Shown: in pieces, positions 17,207-26,779 of the stretch
How the letters are laid out: the number at the start of each line of letters is the position of its first letter
Position numbering within the stretch: position 1 is the first letter of the stretch
NCBI RefSeq assembly: GCF_000260115.1
Contig: NZ_JH651379.1
Span: forward strand, 1,054,001 to 1,118,000
DNA from: Galbibacter orientalis DSM 19592
Lineage (GTDB): Bacteria; Bacteroidota; Bacteroidia; Flavobacteriales; Flavobacteriaceae
Direction of reading: 5' to 3'
DNA: 64,000 bases
Notes under the pieces: generated by a model
The model's database searches: none
Seen by the model: only the letters and a program-made list of their open reading frames with translations
Told to the model about the DNA's origin: nothing
Program-made: the position numbers and the translations under genes

Positions 17207-19639
17207 ATGTATGTAATTAAAAGAGACGGTAGAAGAGAACCTATAATGTTCGATAAGATTACGGCACGAGTTCGTAAACTTTGCTATGGGTTAAACGAAT
17301 TGGTAGATCCAGTTAAAGTTGCCATGAGAGTTATTGAAGGGCTTTATGATGGAGTAACTACTTCAGAGCTTGATAATTTGGCAGCAGAAATAGCGGCTAC
17401 TATGACAACCACGCATCCAGATTATGCGCGTTTAGCAGCTAGAATTTCGGTGTCTAATCTTCATAAAAACACTAAGAAATCGTTCTCAGAAACAATGGCC
17501 GATCTTTATAATTACGTAAATCCAAGAACAGGAAAAGCGGCGCCACTACTTTCTGATGAGGTTTATGAAGTGATTCAGAAAAATGCAGATAAATTAGATT
17601 CGCTAATTATTTATAATCGTGATTTTGGGTATGATTATTTCGGATTTAAAACATTAGAGCGTTCTTACCTTCTAAAGCTAAACGGAAAAATTGCAGAGCG
17701 TCCGCAACATATGTTGATGCGTGTTTCTGTTGGAATTCATTTAGACGATTTAGACAGTGTACTTGAAACATACGAGTTAATGTCTAAAAAATATTTTACA
17801 CACGCTACCCCCACTTTATTTAACTCTGGAACCCCAAAACCGCAAATGTCTTCTTGCTTTTTAATTACTACCAAAGAAGATAGTATTGATGGGATTTACG
17901 ATACTTTAAAACAAACTGCTAAAATATCTCAATCTGCCGGCGGTATTGGCTTATCTATTCATAATATCCGCGCTACAGGAAGTTATATTGCTGGAACTAA
18001 TGGTACTTCTAACGGAATTGTACCTATGTTAAAAGTTTTTAATGATACAGCTCGTTATGTAGATCAAGGAGGAGGAAAGCGTAAAGGATCGTTTGCAGTT
18101 TATATAGAACCTTGGCATGCCGATATTTTTGATTTCTTAGACCTAAAAAAGAACCATGGAAAAGAAGAAATGCGTGCTCGCGATCTTTTTTATGCCATGT
18201 GGATGCCAGATTTATTCATGAAACGTGTAGAAGAAAATGGGGAGTGGACACTTATGTGTCCGAACGAATGCCCGGGACTTTGCGATGTGCATAGTGATGA
18301 ATTTGATGCCTTATATTTAAAATATGAAGCAGAGGGGAAAGGAAGAAAAACAATTAAGGCAAGAGAACTTTGGGAGAAAATATTAGAATCTCAAATTGAA
18401 ACAGGTACGCCTTATATGCTTTATAAGGATGCTGCCAACAGAAAATCAAACCAAAAGAATCTAGGTACAATTCGTTCTTCTAACCTTTGTACCGAAATTA
18501 TGGAGTATACATCTCCAGATGAGGTTGCAGTTTGTAACTTGGCTTCTATTGCGTTACCAATGTTTGTTAAAGGAAATGAATTTGACCACAAAGAATTATA
18601 TAAAGTAACTAAGCGGGTAACTAGAAACTTAAACCGAGTTATCGATAGAAATTATTACCCTGTAGAAGAGGCGCGTAATTCAAATTTTCGTCATCGTCCA
18701 ATTGGTTTAGGAGTTCAAGGATTGGCAGATACTTTTATAAAACTGCGTATGCCTTTTACTTCTGATGAAGCTAAAAAGCTAAATCAAGATATTTTTGAAA
18801 CTCTTTATTTTGCTGCCGTTACTGCTTCTATGGAAATGGCAAAAGAAGAAGGTCCTTATGAAACTTATAAAGGATCGCCTATTTCTCAAGGAGATTTTCA
18901 ACACAACTTATGGGGAATCAAAGACGACGAACTTTCTGGAAACTGGGATTGGGATAAATTGAGAAAAGAAGTTAAGAAAAACGGAGTTAGAAACTCACTT
19001 TTAGTAGCGCCAATGCCTACAGCTTCAACTTCTCAAATTCTAGGAAACAACGAATGTTTTGAGCCATATACCTCTAATATTTATACCAGAAGAGTACTTT
19101 CTGGGGAGTTTATAGTTGTAAATAAACATTTGTTAGAAGATTTGGTTGATTTAGGATTATGGACCGAAGAATTGAAGCAAGAATTAATGCGTGCTAATGG
19201 TTCTATTCAACATATTGAAACCATTCCGCAGGACATTAGAGATTTATATAAAACGGTTTGGGAGTTAAGTATGAAAGATATTATCGATATGTCTCGACAC
19301 AGAGGATACTTTATCGACCAGTCGCAATCTCTTAACCTGTTTATGGAAGGGGCAAATTACGCCAAACTTACTTCAATGCATTTTTATGCATGGAAAAGCG
19401 GACTTAAAACGGGAATGTATTATTTAAGAACTAAATCGGCAGTAGATGCTATTAAGTTTACTTTGGATAATACTAAGAAAACGGAAAAAGTACCAGCAGA
19501 AGCGGCCGAGGTTAAGGCATCTGTAGCTGGAAAAGCAGCGCCTGTAGCAGTAGAACCGTTATCGCCACAAGAATTAAAAGAAATGTTGGCAAAATCGAGA
19601 GATGCTGAAGACGACGATTGTTTAATGTGTGGATCTTAG
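17207..19639 (+). CDS. nrdA: Ribonucleoside-diphosphate reductase large (catalytic) subunit, class I
   Basis: An 810-residue catalytic subunit reducing NDPs to dNDPs. An ATP-cone allosteric domain fills about 1-95 (starting [18 protein letters not shown]). The redox cysteines are in PQMSSCFL and [11 protein letters not shown], and the thiyl-radical site NLCTE (Asn, Cys, Glu) is intact. The C-terminus ends CLMCGS, giving the swinging Cys805/Cys808 pair reduced by thioredoxin. It is downstream of nrdB and ends at a strong terminator. Confidence 0.96.
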   Translation: MYVIKRDGRREPIMFDKITARVRKLCYGLNELVDPVKVAMRVIEGLYDGVTTSELDNLAAEIAATMTTTHPDYARLAARISVSNLHKNTKKSFSETMADLYNYVNPRTGKAAPLLSDEVYEVIQKNADKLDSLIIYNRDFGYDYFGFKTLERSYLLKLNGKIAERPQHMLMRVSVGIHLDDLDSVLETYELMSKKYFTHATPTLFNSGTPKPQMSSCFLITTKEDSIDGIYDTLKQTAKISQSAGGIGLSIHNIRATGSYIAGTNGTSNGIVPMLKVFNDTARYVDQGGGKRKGSFAVYIEPWHADIFDFLDLKKNHGKEEMRARDLFYAMWMPDLFMKRVEENGEWTLMCPNECPGLCDVHSDEFDALYLKYEAEGKGRKTIKARELWEKILESQIETGTPYMLYKDAANRKSNQKNLGTIRSSNLCTEIMEYTSPDEVAVCNLASIALPMFVKGNEFDHKELYKVTKRVTRNLNRVIDRNYYPVEEARNSNFRHRPIGLGVQGLADTFIKLRMPFTSDEAKKLNQDIFETLYFAAVTASMEMAKEEGPYETYKGSPISQGDFQHNLWGIKDDELSGNWDWDKLRKEVKKNGVRNSLLVAPMPTASTSQILGNNECFEPYTSNIYTRRVLSGEFIVVNKHLLEDLVDLGLWTEELKQELMRANGSIQHIETIPQDIRDLYKTVWELSMKDIIDMSRHRGYFIDQSQSLNLFMEGANYAKLTSMHFYAWKSGLKTGMYYLRTKSAVDAIKFTLDNTKKTEKVPAEAAEVKASVAGKAAPVAVEPLSPQELKEMLAKSRDAEDDDCLMCGS

Positions 19640-19660
19640 ATCTTTTCATTTATATTGATA

Positions 19661-19697
19661 AAAGGGAAGTTGGTAATTACCAGCTTCCCTTTTTGAT
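19661..19697 (+). terminator. Rho-independent terminator after nrdA
   Basis: Arms AAAGGGAAGTTGGTAA (19661-19676) and TTACCAGCTTCCCTTT pair almost perfectly (one G-T), followed by TTTTT. Confidence 0.88.
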
Positions 19698-19715
19698 TTT
19701 TATACAGATAATTTT

Positions 19716-19730
19716 CCTCGATAATTGAGG
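19716..19730. repeat. Short palindromic repeat, copy 1
   Basis: CCTCGATAATTGAGG followed by TTTAAGTGCTTC. It is a variant of the CTCGATAATCGAG palindrome also found at 25207-25219 and 32091-32103, each followed by a related sequence (TTTnAAT). Confidence 0.55.
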
Positions 19731-19934
19731 TTTAAGTGCTTCAATGCTTACGATGAAATTTTTTTAGTTCGATTTTTATCAATGAAAATCGACAAAGGAG
19801 ATTCACGAAAACAAAAATTAAACAGAAAACTTATTTAGAACGGAATTGCTTTCTGACTATTAAAATACTCTAAAACTTACGTTAATCAATATTAATATTT
19901 TGGACGAATTTTTTAGATATCTTATCTTAATGAA

Positions 19935-20561
19935 ATGGAAAATGTATTAGTAGCGGGTGCCAATGGTACCACAGGAAAAATAGTAGTAGAACTTTTAAAT
20001 GAATCTCAATATTTCTCGCCAATTGCGATGGTTCGGAAAGAAGAACAGCTAAAACAATTTCAAGAGAAAGGTGTAAAAACCATTTTAGGCGATTTGGAAG
20101 AGGATCTAGCGCATGCAGTAAAAGATGTAGATAAAGTTATTTTTGCTGCAGGATCGGGTGGAAAAAAGGTTGTAGAAGTAGATCAAGAAGGTGCAAAGAG
20201 ATTAATTGATGTATCTAAAGTAGCAGCAGTTAAAAAGTTTGTGATGTTAAGTTCTATGGGAGTGGATAATCCAGAATCAATTGCTCAGTTAAAAGATTAC
20301 TTAGTAGCAAAGCAAAAAGCCGATAGTCATTTAAAAGAAAGCGGCCTAAATTATACAATTGTTAGACCTGGAACTTTAAAAAATGATGCAGGAATTGGCA
20401 GTATAGCATTAAAAAGGAATCTTAATAAAAGAGGCGAAATAAGTAGAGCAGATGTGGCTCAAACATTAGTACGGGTGTTACACGATAATGCAGCAAACAA
20501 TGCAGTGTTTGAAATTATTGAAGGGGATACTTTAATTGCAGAAGCAATAGATAAATTTTAA
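19935..20561 (+). CDS. NAD(P)-binding atypical SDR / NmrA-like protein (YwnB-like)
   Basis: A 208-residue Rossmann-fold protein. The nucleotide motif is VAGANGTTGKI (GxxGxxG), then SSMGVDNP and the YxxxK-like segment YLVAKQKAD, then TIVRPGTL. It belongs to the atypical SDRs that include NmrA and YwnB. Substrate unknown; it could be a redox sensor rather than an enzyme. It appears monocistronic. Confidence 0.85.
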   Translation: MENVLVAGANGTTGKIVVELLNESQYFSPIAMVRKEEQLKQFQEKGVKTILGDLEEDLAHAVKDVDKVIFAAGSGGKKVVEVDQEGAKRLIDVSKVAAVKKFVMLSSMGVDNPESIAQLKDYLVAKQKADSHLKESGLNYTIVRPGTLKNDAGIGSIALKRNLNKRGEISRADVAQTLVRVLHDNAANNAVFEIIEGDTLIAEAIDKF

Positions 20562-20610
20562 GATTTTAGAGAGTTAGCTCTATTATTGTTTTGAATAGTG
20601 AATTACAAAA

Positions 20611-20686
20611 AAAAAAGTAGCTATCTAAAAAGTATCCAAGCTCAGTTTGACAAGTTCAAATTACTTTTTAGATAGCTACTTTTTTT
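20611..20686. terminator. Large inverted repeat acting as bidirectional terminator, related to the 39.9-kb element
   Basis: A 24-bp perfect stem (20611-20634 with 20662-20685) begins in an A-run and ends in a T-run between convergent genes. The loop contains CTCAGTTTGACAAG, near-identical to the 14-bp unit at 40001-40124, and the stem shares CTAAAAAGTA with that element's ends. Confidence 0.7.
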
Positions 20687-20730
20687 ATAGAAGTAAAATT
20701 TTACGTTTATAAATTGGCGTTAGTGTTTTG

Positions 20731-21687
20731 CTATTTACGCTCCCATTTTTTTAATCCTAAAAGTTTTTCACCTAATTCGGTAAGTTCAGCCGTAGGATAA
20801 TTCTGTTCCCGTTTATGTGGATCTCCAGGAAAGGCATATCCCTCGGGAGCTGTTTTATTTCTCCAAGAATTAATACGCCATTCTTTTAATTCGCTATTGT
20901 TTTCTTCCGCAGGCATCATGGAAATGTACTGAGCTATTCTTACTTTGTCTGAGTTGTTTGGGCGTATTCCATGAGGTTCACTACTATTAAAAATAAGTAA
21001 ATCTCCAGCTTCCATTGGTACTTTAACAATTTTATCCTGTAGATTACTCACATCTGGTTTAAAATGATCTCTATCTTCTGGCTGTGTAAGTTTCCAGGTG
21101 TTGTAATTTTTATACAACCACGGAATGCATTGAAAACCGCCCATGTTTGGGTCTGTTTGATCTGCTAAAGCTAAAACACCTTGTACGTTTTGGGGCTTTG
21201 TTTCTGGATCATAATCCCAATGTATAAATCCTTTATATTCAAACCCTGGTTTTAACGGAAAATTTAAATTTGCTCTGTCAATAGTTACCCATAGTTTTTC
21301 TATTCCCCATACATCTACAAAAGCATCATATACTTTTTGAGTTTGTCTATTATTCCATAAATGCTGGTTGTTATATACTTCTATCATTCCAGTACCTGTA
21401 AGTTCTTTCATCTTCATTTCGGTATACGCTTGTGCATACCAAGTTTTACTATTATTAGGGTTTTTACTTTCAAATTCCCATAAAAAATCAGCAGTTTCAG
21501 TTGCTTGTTTTTTTGATACTGCATTTTTAATTACCACATAGCCGTTGTGTTTCCAAAATTCCCATTGTTCCATGGTAAGTACTCGCAATGTGTTTTCTGA
21601 TGCATTTTCTCTTAACTGATGTACGCTACTTTTGGACATCGAAGGGTTTCCAGGAATATCTTGATGGTCATTTTTAATTTTTCTCAT
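20731..21687 (-). CDS. Phytanoyl-CoA dioxygenase (PhyH) family Fe(II)/2-oxoglutarate oxygenase
   Basis: A 318-residue non-heme iron oxygenase-like protein. The facial triad is visible as HWD (His156, Asp158) and distal His239 in SSEPHGIRP, with Arg242 or Arg250 for 2-oxoglutarate. Substrates in this family range from phytanoyl-CoA to small hydroxylated solutes, so it is not predictable here. Divergent from an AraC regulator 218 bp away, which probably controls it. Confidence 0.85.
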   Translation of the reverse strand: MRKIKNDHQDIPGNPSMSKSSVHQLRENASENTLRVLTMEQWEFWKHNGYVVIKNAVSKKQATETADFLWEFESKNPNNSKTWYAQAYTEMKMKELTGTGMIEVYNNQHLWNNRQTQKVYDAFVDVWGIEKLWVTIDRANLNFPLKPGFEYKGFIHWDYDPETKPQNVQGVLALADQTDPNMGGFQCIPWLYKNYNTWKLTQPEDRDHFKPDVSNLQDKIVKVPMEAGDLLIFNSSEPHGIRPNNSDKVRIAQYISMMPAEENNSELKEWRINSWRNKTAPEGYAFPGDPHKREQNYPTAELTELGEKLLGLKKWERK

Positions 21688-21719
21688 TTTTGTGCTATTT
21701 TAATTGTTTAATATTTATT

Positions 21720-21740
21720 TTTCAAGCTATTTACTTGAAA
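21720..21740. promoter_or_regulatory. Inverted repeat near the PhyH gene start
   Basis: TTTCAAG (21720-21726) and CTTGAAA (21734-21740) form a 7-7-7 inverted repeat 32 bp upstream of the PhyH ATG, a plausible operator in the divergent promoter region. Confidence 0.35.
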
Positions 21741-21783
21741 CAAAATTAAAATAGATGTGTTTTTATTAATTTATCAATTTTAG

Positions 21784-21869
21784 CATATATTTGAAGTATT
21801 TTGATAATTTTAATGAGTAAACTATCATTTTAATCAATTTAGAACAATTGAGTACATATTTGAAGAATT
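21784..21869. promoter_or_regulatory. Direct repeats in the PhyH-AraC intergenic region
   Basis: CATATATTTGAAGTATT (21784-21800) and ACATATTTGAAGAATT (21854-21869) are near-identical direct repeats about 69 bp apart. Direct repeats are a usual binding arrangement for AraC/XylS dimers, so these are candidate sites for the adjacent regulator. Confidence 0.4.
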
Positions 21870-21905
21870 GCTATATCATGTCTACATTCATATAAAACCA
21901 AATAA

Positions 21906-22748
21906 ATGAAAACTCAGCTTGAAAGTATTCAGCCTAATTTTAATAGTTCCTTTAATTTACTAAGGAATGATTATTTAAGTGATACTTTTTTATGGCATTT
22001 TCATCCAGAATATGAATTGGTTTATATTGATAATGCTTCTGGAACAAGACATGTAGGAAATCATATTTCAAAATACAAGGAAAGTGATTTGGTTTTTATT
22101 GGGAGTACTATTCCACATCTTAATTTTGATTATGGAGTAAAAACACCCTACAACAATATTGTATTGCATATTCATCCAGATTTTGTAGTCAATGTATTAG
22201 AGAAAACTCCAGAGCTTTTTCTTATTTTAAAGATGTTCCAGAAGGGACAGCATGGGCTTTCTTTTCCTGAATCTATCAAGGTTCTGGTAGGAAAAAAAAT
22301 TAAAAAATTAGGGAATCTTAATGCTTTTGATAGGTATCTGGAAGTATTAAAAATATTTGAAATAATTGCTAATTCTGATTTTAAACTGCTTCATGAAAAA
22401 CCTTTTATCAATCAGTTCAGTTTAAAGGAACAAAAAAGATTGCAACTTATCTATCAATATACAGAACAACATTACCATAGCAAAATAACAATTAATACAG
22501 TGGCCAACTTATGCAATTTAAGTAATGAAGCTTTTTGTAGGTATTTTAAAAAGGTTACAGGAAATTCTTTCATCACTTTTTTAAATCAATACCGTATTAG
22601 TAAGGCAAAAACGATTATGATGAGTGGTAAGAATGTTTCGGAAGCTTGTTTTGAAAGTGGTTTTGAAAGTTTGTCTTACTTCAACAGAATTTTTAAGAAA
22701 GTAACTCAAGAAAATCCTAGTCATTTTATAAATCAGCTTCATAAGTAG
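21906..22748 (+). CDS. AraC family transcriptional regulator
   Basis: A 280-residue regulator. The N-terminal cupin-like sensor starts around LWHFHPEYELVYI. The C-terminal double helix-turn-helix (about 180-278) has INTVANLCNLSNEAFCRYFKKVTGNSF and the second-helix motif VSEACFESGFESLSYFNRIFKKVTQENPSHF. It is transcribed away from the PhyH dioxygenase gene, its most likely target. Confidence 0.92.
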   Translation: MKTQLESIQPNFNSSFNLLRNDYLSDTFLWHFHPEYELVYIDNASGTRHVGNHISKYKESDLVFIGSTIPHLNFDYGVKTPYNNIVLHIHPDFVVNVLEKTPELFLILKMFQKGQHGLSFPESIKVLVGKKIKKLGNLNAFDRYLEVLKIFEIIANSDFKLLHEKPFINQFSLKEQKRLQLIYQYTEQHYHSKITINTVANLCNLSNEAFCRYFKKVTGNSFITFLNQYRISKAKTIMMSGKNVSEACFESGFESLSYFNRIFKKVTQENPSHFINQLHK

Positions 22749-22773
22749 AATGTTTATATTAATTCTAGGCAAA

Positions 22774-22804
22774 AAAAATTGGATAGCAAAGCTACCCAAT
22801 TTTT
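22774..22804. terminator. Bidirectional terminator between the AraC gene and pit
   Basis: Arms AAAAATTGGATAGC and GCTACCCAATTTTT pair with one mismatch around a 4-nt loop, with A- and T-runs on both sides between convergent genes. Confidence 0.75.
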
Positions 22805-22826
22805 AAAATAGTATGTTTTAGAAATG

Positions 22827-25106
22827 TTATTTCTCTTCTTCGGTAATAATTTCAGCTTTAGGAACCGAGCTATCATATTGATCATTATAAAGCTCTAAAA
22901 GATTCATAGTAGCTACTACAAGGTCTTTAGTCTCTGTTAATAAACTGAAATAAAGCGAAGTGTTTTTTGGACTCGATTCTTCCGTACGAGTTCTAGAAAT
23001 TTGTTTTTCAATTTTCTTACTCACACTTTTTAATAAACCTTCTTTTTCTTTAAGAATAGAGCTAATATCGTCAAAAGTACGTGCATCAAAGGTCTTTTTG
23101 ATGTTTTTAAATAAAGACTGAATATCATTCTGAAGGTCTAATAATTCTCGAGTTTGATTAAACTTTAGCTTTTTATGATTGTTATTTACGTGTTTGTAAG
23201 ACGATTTTCCTATGTACTCTAAAGATTGAGCCATGTCTTGAAGATAGCCTAAAACATTAATGTAAAAATGACTAGCACCAACGCTAGATTCATCTAAATT
23301 TTTAATAAAATAGAATACACTTTCTTGCAATTCATCAATCTCAGAAGTTAGTTTATCATTTCCTTTCTTAGATTTTTTGAGCTGTTTTAAATCTTCTTTT
23401 GAGAGACCAGTAATAGCATCTGTATAAATTTTATAAGATCTATTAGCTACCGCTCCAATGTTGTCTGCACTTTCCTCAATAACCCCTTGGATAGAGCTGC
23501 TTTCTGCTCTATTTAGGCTGTCTTCTTCTTTTATTCCGCTAGATTTCTTTTTGTAGTTAATATAATTTCTTACTAAAAGAACAATTGCGAAGAATAATAA
23601 AATAGCAATTGCTGCTGGCCCACCAATGTATATTAAGTATGCCATAGTAGCCGCTGCAATAAATGCAGAAAAGGCTGTAAAAAACCATCCACCAATAACA
23701 TTAAAAACTCCAGCTACACGGTAAACTGCACTTTCACGCCCCCAAGCTCTATCTGCCAAAGAAGACCCCATTGCAACCATAAAAGTTACATAAGTTGTAG
23801 ACAAAGGTAATTTCATTGAAGTGGCAATAGAAATTAAAATACCAGCAATCATTAAGTTTACCGAAGCTCTAATTAAATCGAAGGCAGGAGCTTCGTGGTT
23901 TTTATCTTTACCAGTTTCTACTGCTGGTTTTTCAAATTGGGCATTTAGTTTGCGTTGCGTTTCTTTTGGTAATAATAAGTTGATGCCTTGACTAGTTTTT
24001 GTAGAAGCTCTAACAACCCATCTAGATAATAAATTAGGCTGAAATTTCTCTTTTCCTTCGTTCTGTCTAGAAAGTCTAATTTCTGTTTCAGCAACAGATC
24101 TAGCTTTTTTAGAAAACCATAGTGTCAACACCATTATTCCTCCTGCTATAAAAAGTAATAGTGGTTCTGTTGGTACTTTTTCTGCAAGAGAACCCATGGC
24201 AAATTGATCTGGAGCAACGCCAGAAACCGACCAAGCTTCATAAGAGTGATAAGCTGCCATTGGAACCCCAATAAAGTTTACCAAATCGTTACCAGAAAAA
24301 GCCAATGCAAGTCCAAAAGTCCCCATTGCTATTACTATAATGAGGATGTTTCTTTTGAAGATTTTCATGTATAACTGTGAGAATAATGTCCAGAAGATAA
24401 AACTTCCTATTAGAACAAAAATCTCATTTCCTTCTGTAATTTCTTTAATGTTACTGTAATAAGGAGTTCCTTTTAGTCCTTTCATAAAAATGAAATAGGT
24501 AATTCCTGTTAAAGCGAATCCACCGAAAAGAGCTCCAAAATGCTTCATCTTTTTTTCATAATGAAAAGAAAATATAAGTCTGGATATAAACTGAACAATT
24601 GCACCAACTGTAAAAGCAATAACTACGGAGAGTAAAATCCCAGAGATAATTACAAGAGCTTGATCTGAGTTTATGTATTTTGATAAATCGGCTAGTGTTT
24701 CGGTGTCTGATGCGCCAATTTTTATTAATGCTACTGCTACTGCGGCTCCTAATAATTCAAAAACAATAGAAACTGTTGTAGAAGTTGGCATTCCTAAAGT
24801 ATTGAAAAAGTCGAGTAATAGAATATCTGTAATCATTACAGCCATGAAAATAATCATGATCTCATTAAACATAAATTCTTTAGGAATAAAGATCCCTTTA
24901 CGGGCAACTTCCATCATTCCGCTAGAAAAAACAGCTCCGATAAAAATTCCTAAACTGGCAATTATCATTATAGATTTAAACGAAATTGCTTTAGAACCTA
25001 TTGCAGAATTTAAGAAGTTAACGGCATCGTTGCTAACTCCTACAACAAGGTCGGCTATAGCAAGAATTGCCAAAGCTACAATCATTAATAAGTAGATATT
25101 CTCCAT
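22827..25106 (-). CDS. PiT family inorganic phosphate transporter with C-terminal PhoU-like extension
   Basis: A 759-residue transporter, larger than E. coli Pit (about 500). The N-terminal PiT signature GVSNDAVNFLNSAIGSKAI and the repeated C-terminal half signature (SLADRAWGRESAVYRVAGVFNVIGGW) are both present, with about 10-12 helices up to residue 520. After it, 525-750 is a charged helical region that resembles the PhoU/DUF47-type domain and may couple transport to regulation. It lies downstream of the phosphate porin gene. A -7 element sits 5 nt before the ATG. Confidence 0.92.
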   Translation of the reverse strand: MENIYLLMIVALAILAIADLVVGVSNDAVNFLNSAIGSKAISFKSIMIIASLGIFIGAVFSSGMMEVARKGIFIPKEFMFNEIMIIFMAVMITDILLLDFFNTLGMPTSTTVSIVFELLGAAVAVALIKIGASDTETLADLSKYINSDQALVIISGILLSVVIAFTVGAIVQFISRLIFSFHYEKKMKHFGALFGGFALTGITYFIFMKGLKGTPYYSNIKEITEGNEIFVLIGSFIFWTLFSQLYMKIFKRNILIIVIAMGTFGLALAFSGNDLVNFIGVPMAAYHSYEAWSVSGVAPDQFAMGSLAEKVPTEPLLLFIAGGIMVLTLWFSKKARSVAETEIRLSRQNEGKEKFQPNLLSRWVVRASTKTSQGINLLLPKETQRKLNAQFEKPAVETGKDKNHEAPAFDLIRASVNLMIAGILISIATSMKLPLSTTYVTFMVAMGSSLADRAWGRESAVYRVAGVFNVIGGWFFTAFSAFIAAATMAYLIYIGGPAAIAILLFFAIVLLVRNYINYKKKSSGIKEEDSLNRAESSSIQGVIEESADNIGAVANRSYKIYTDAITGLSKEDLKQLKKSKKGNDKLTSEIDELQESVFYFIKNLDESSVGASHFYINVLGYLQDMAQSLEYIGKSSYKHVNNNHKKLKFNQTRELLDLQNDIQSLFKNIKKTFDARTFDDISSILKEKEGLLKSVSKKIEKQISRTRTEESSPKNTSLYFSLLTETKDLVVATMNLLELYNDQYDSSVPKAEIITEEEK

Positions 25107-25111
25107 AACAT

Positions 25112-25119
25112 CAAATATA
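25112..25119 (-). promoter_or_regulatory. -7 promoter element 5 nt before the pit start codon
   Basis: TATATTTG on the minus strand matches TAnnTTTG with five bases before the ATG at 25106, which predicts a leaderless transcript in addition to any read-through from the porin gene. Confidence 0.45.
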
Positions 25120-25206
25120 ATTATTCTTATTTATATAACTACTTACCATTCAGTTTTTTACAAGCAAGTAGTCTATTGTCTTGATACTAAGTATCAAATA
25201 TTTTTA

Positions 25207-25219
25207 CTCGATAATCGAG
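25207..25219. repeat. Short palindromic repeat, copy 2
   Basis: CTCGAT-A-ATCGAG followed by ATTTAAATGCC. It lies in the 142-bp gap between the porin and pit genes. Confidence 0.6.
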
Positions 25220-25248
25220 ATTTAAATGCCCCAAGGCAGTTTACTATT

Positions 25249-26451
25249 TTAAAAATGAACCTCAATTTGTAGTCTAGCTAGAAGCTGATTGCTATCTTCA
25301 ACTATTGATAAATAGCTAAAATCTGTTTGAACTTTTAGTTTATGACCAACAATGTATTTTGAAATTCCTAATGTATATTGGTTTTCTGTGCTTTTTAAAG
25401 TTAACGATCTGTCTAGATCTATATTAGTATAACGGGTACTTACTTCCCAGTTATTTTTAAATAAATATCCAGTTTGTAAATTTAAGCCATTTCCTACAGC
25501 TACAATGTCTCCTGTTAAACTTCCGTCAGAATTTTTTGCAATAGGGTCATCGGCATTTCTATCGGCATATTCTCCCATAAAAGAAAAACCATTATATTTA
25601 AAAACAACATCTACAAATAGTGTAGAAATATCTGTTTGATATTCTCCAACATCATTTTGCATAAAAGTCCCCATATTACTACGTGTTTTTATAGCATCAT
25701 CATTAAAATCGTAGGTGGCGGCAACCATAAGTTTTGGTTTTTCTTCTCTTTTTAAGGCTGAGCCTTGGTATTCGTTATTACCTTTAAAGGCTCCAAAAGG
25801 AAGTAATTCAAGTCGACTAGTGTATTGATAGCCTCCTTTATTTCCTACGGTTACATTTCTTCCTTCTCCTTGAGAAAATGCAAAGCTCTCTCTTATTAAA
25901 AAATTAGGAGTAGCGTACCAAAAGTGTCTTAGTTGTGCTCCAATGTCTCTGTCAATATTGAACTGAGCATTTAGAAGAGAACGATCTACAAATTGAAGAT
26001 TCCCAGAAGAGATTACACGCTCTACGTTTCCAGGAAGCTTTGTTTGTCCAGCCCAAAGGCTAAAGTTTTTATAAAAATTCCATTTAATTAAGGCATCGTA
26101 TATGTATCTAGGCGTGTTATTAGTGTAAATAGAACCGCCAGAAATATCCCTGTTGGATAAACCGATTTCAATTTTGTACGTAAGTTTTTTACTGAGAATG
26201 AAGCCGTCAAATTTTAAACGGGCTCTACGAATTAAAAAATTGGTTTCAGAATTGTTTATCTCACCATTCGCTTCGTTCCATGTAGCGGTGCCTAGCAACT
26301 GCATTCTAGTAGCGAATTTCATACCCCATGTGCTGTCTTTTCCAACGATATTTAAAATTCCTTTACCAAAGCGTGGTGCTTTGATTTCTTGTGCATTCAA
26401 TAGACTGCATGAGAAACCAAACAGCAATAACGCTGTTAATAAATATTTCAT
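25249..26451 (-). CDS. Phosphate-selective porin O/P family outer-membrane protein
   Basis: A 400-residue beta-barrel protein with signal peptide MKYLLTALLLFGFSCSLLNAQ and the OprO/OprP-type opening TRMQLLGTATWNE...FLIRRARLKFDGFI. It ends in alternating strands with the terminal LLARLQIEVHF typical of barrels. It probably lets phosphate or other anions cross the outer membrane. The PiT transporter is directly downstream on the same strand, so the pair forms an outer-to-inner membrane phosphate path. Confidence 0.9.
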   Translation of the reverse strand: MKYLLTALLLFGFSCSLLNAQEIKAPRFGKGILNIVGKDSTWGMKFATRMQLLGTATWNEANGEINNSETNFLIRRARLKFDGFILSKKLTYKIEIGLSNRDISGGSIYTNNTPRYIYDALIKWNFYKNFSLWAGQTKLPGNVERVISSGNLQFVDRSLLNAQFNIDRDIGAQLRHFWYATPNFLIRESFAFSQGEGRNVTVGNKGGYQYTSRLELLPFGAFKGNNEYQGSALKREEKPKLMVAATYDFNDDAIKTRSNMGTFMQNDVGEYQTDISTLFVDVVFKYNGFSFMGEYADRNADDPIAKNSDGSLTGDIVAVGNGLNLQTGYLFKNNWEVSTRYTNIDLDRSLTLKSTENQYTLGISKYIVGHKLKVQTDFSYLSIVEDSNQLLARLQIEVHF

Positions 26452-26538
26452 TTCCTTCTTAGTTTTTGTCGCTGCAAAGAACAGATTGTAATGTTAAGAA
26501 ATTGTTTCCTGAATATTATATAATTAAGAATAATATAC

Positions 26539-26646
26539 AAAAAAAAGGCTGCCTTTTCAGACAGCCTCGCATATTTCGGTAACTAAGTCGACAAAAACTA
26601 AAAGCTAATGAAATATCTATATGTTTAAACAATACTGCAAAAATCA
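26539..26646 (-). ncRNA. Candidate small RNA or leader attenuator between oprP-like porin and dgt
   Basis: On the minus strand a hairpin AGGCTG (26562-26567)/CAGCCT (26546-26551) is followed by eight T's, a canonical intrinsic terminator, yet no gene ends here: it lies between two divergent genes. A partial -7 match (GATTTTTG, 26638-26645) sits about 70 nt upstream. The product would be a roughly 95-nt RNA, or the hairpin could be an attenuator in a long porin leader. Boundaries are approximate. Confidence 0.35.
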
Positions 26647-26767
26647 ATTTTTAGGTTGAATACAATGTAAATAAATAATTAAGTTAGTATTAATTTTAGC
26701 TGATATTAGAGTTATTATTTTTAAAAAGTTTCTTTTTTTAACCATTCTCTACAGTATCTTGCAAGTC

Positions 26768-26775
26768 TAAATTTG
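26768..26775 (+). promoter_or_regulatory. -7 promoter element 4 nt before the dgt start codon
   Basis: TAAATTTG matches TAnnTTTG with four bases before the ATG at 26780. Confidence 0.5.
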
Positions 26776-26779
26776 TAGT

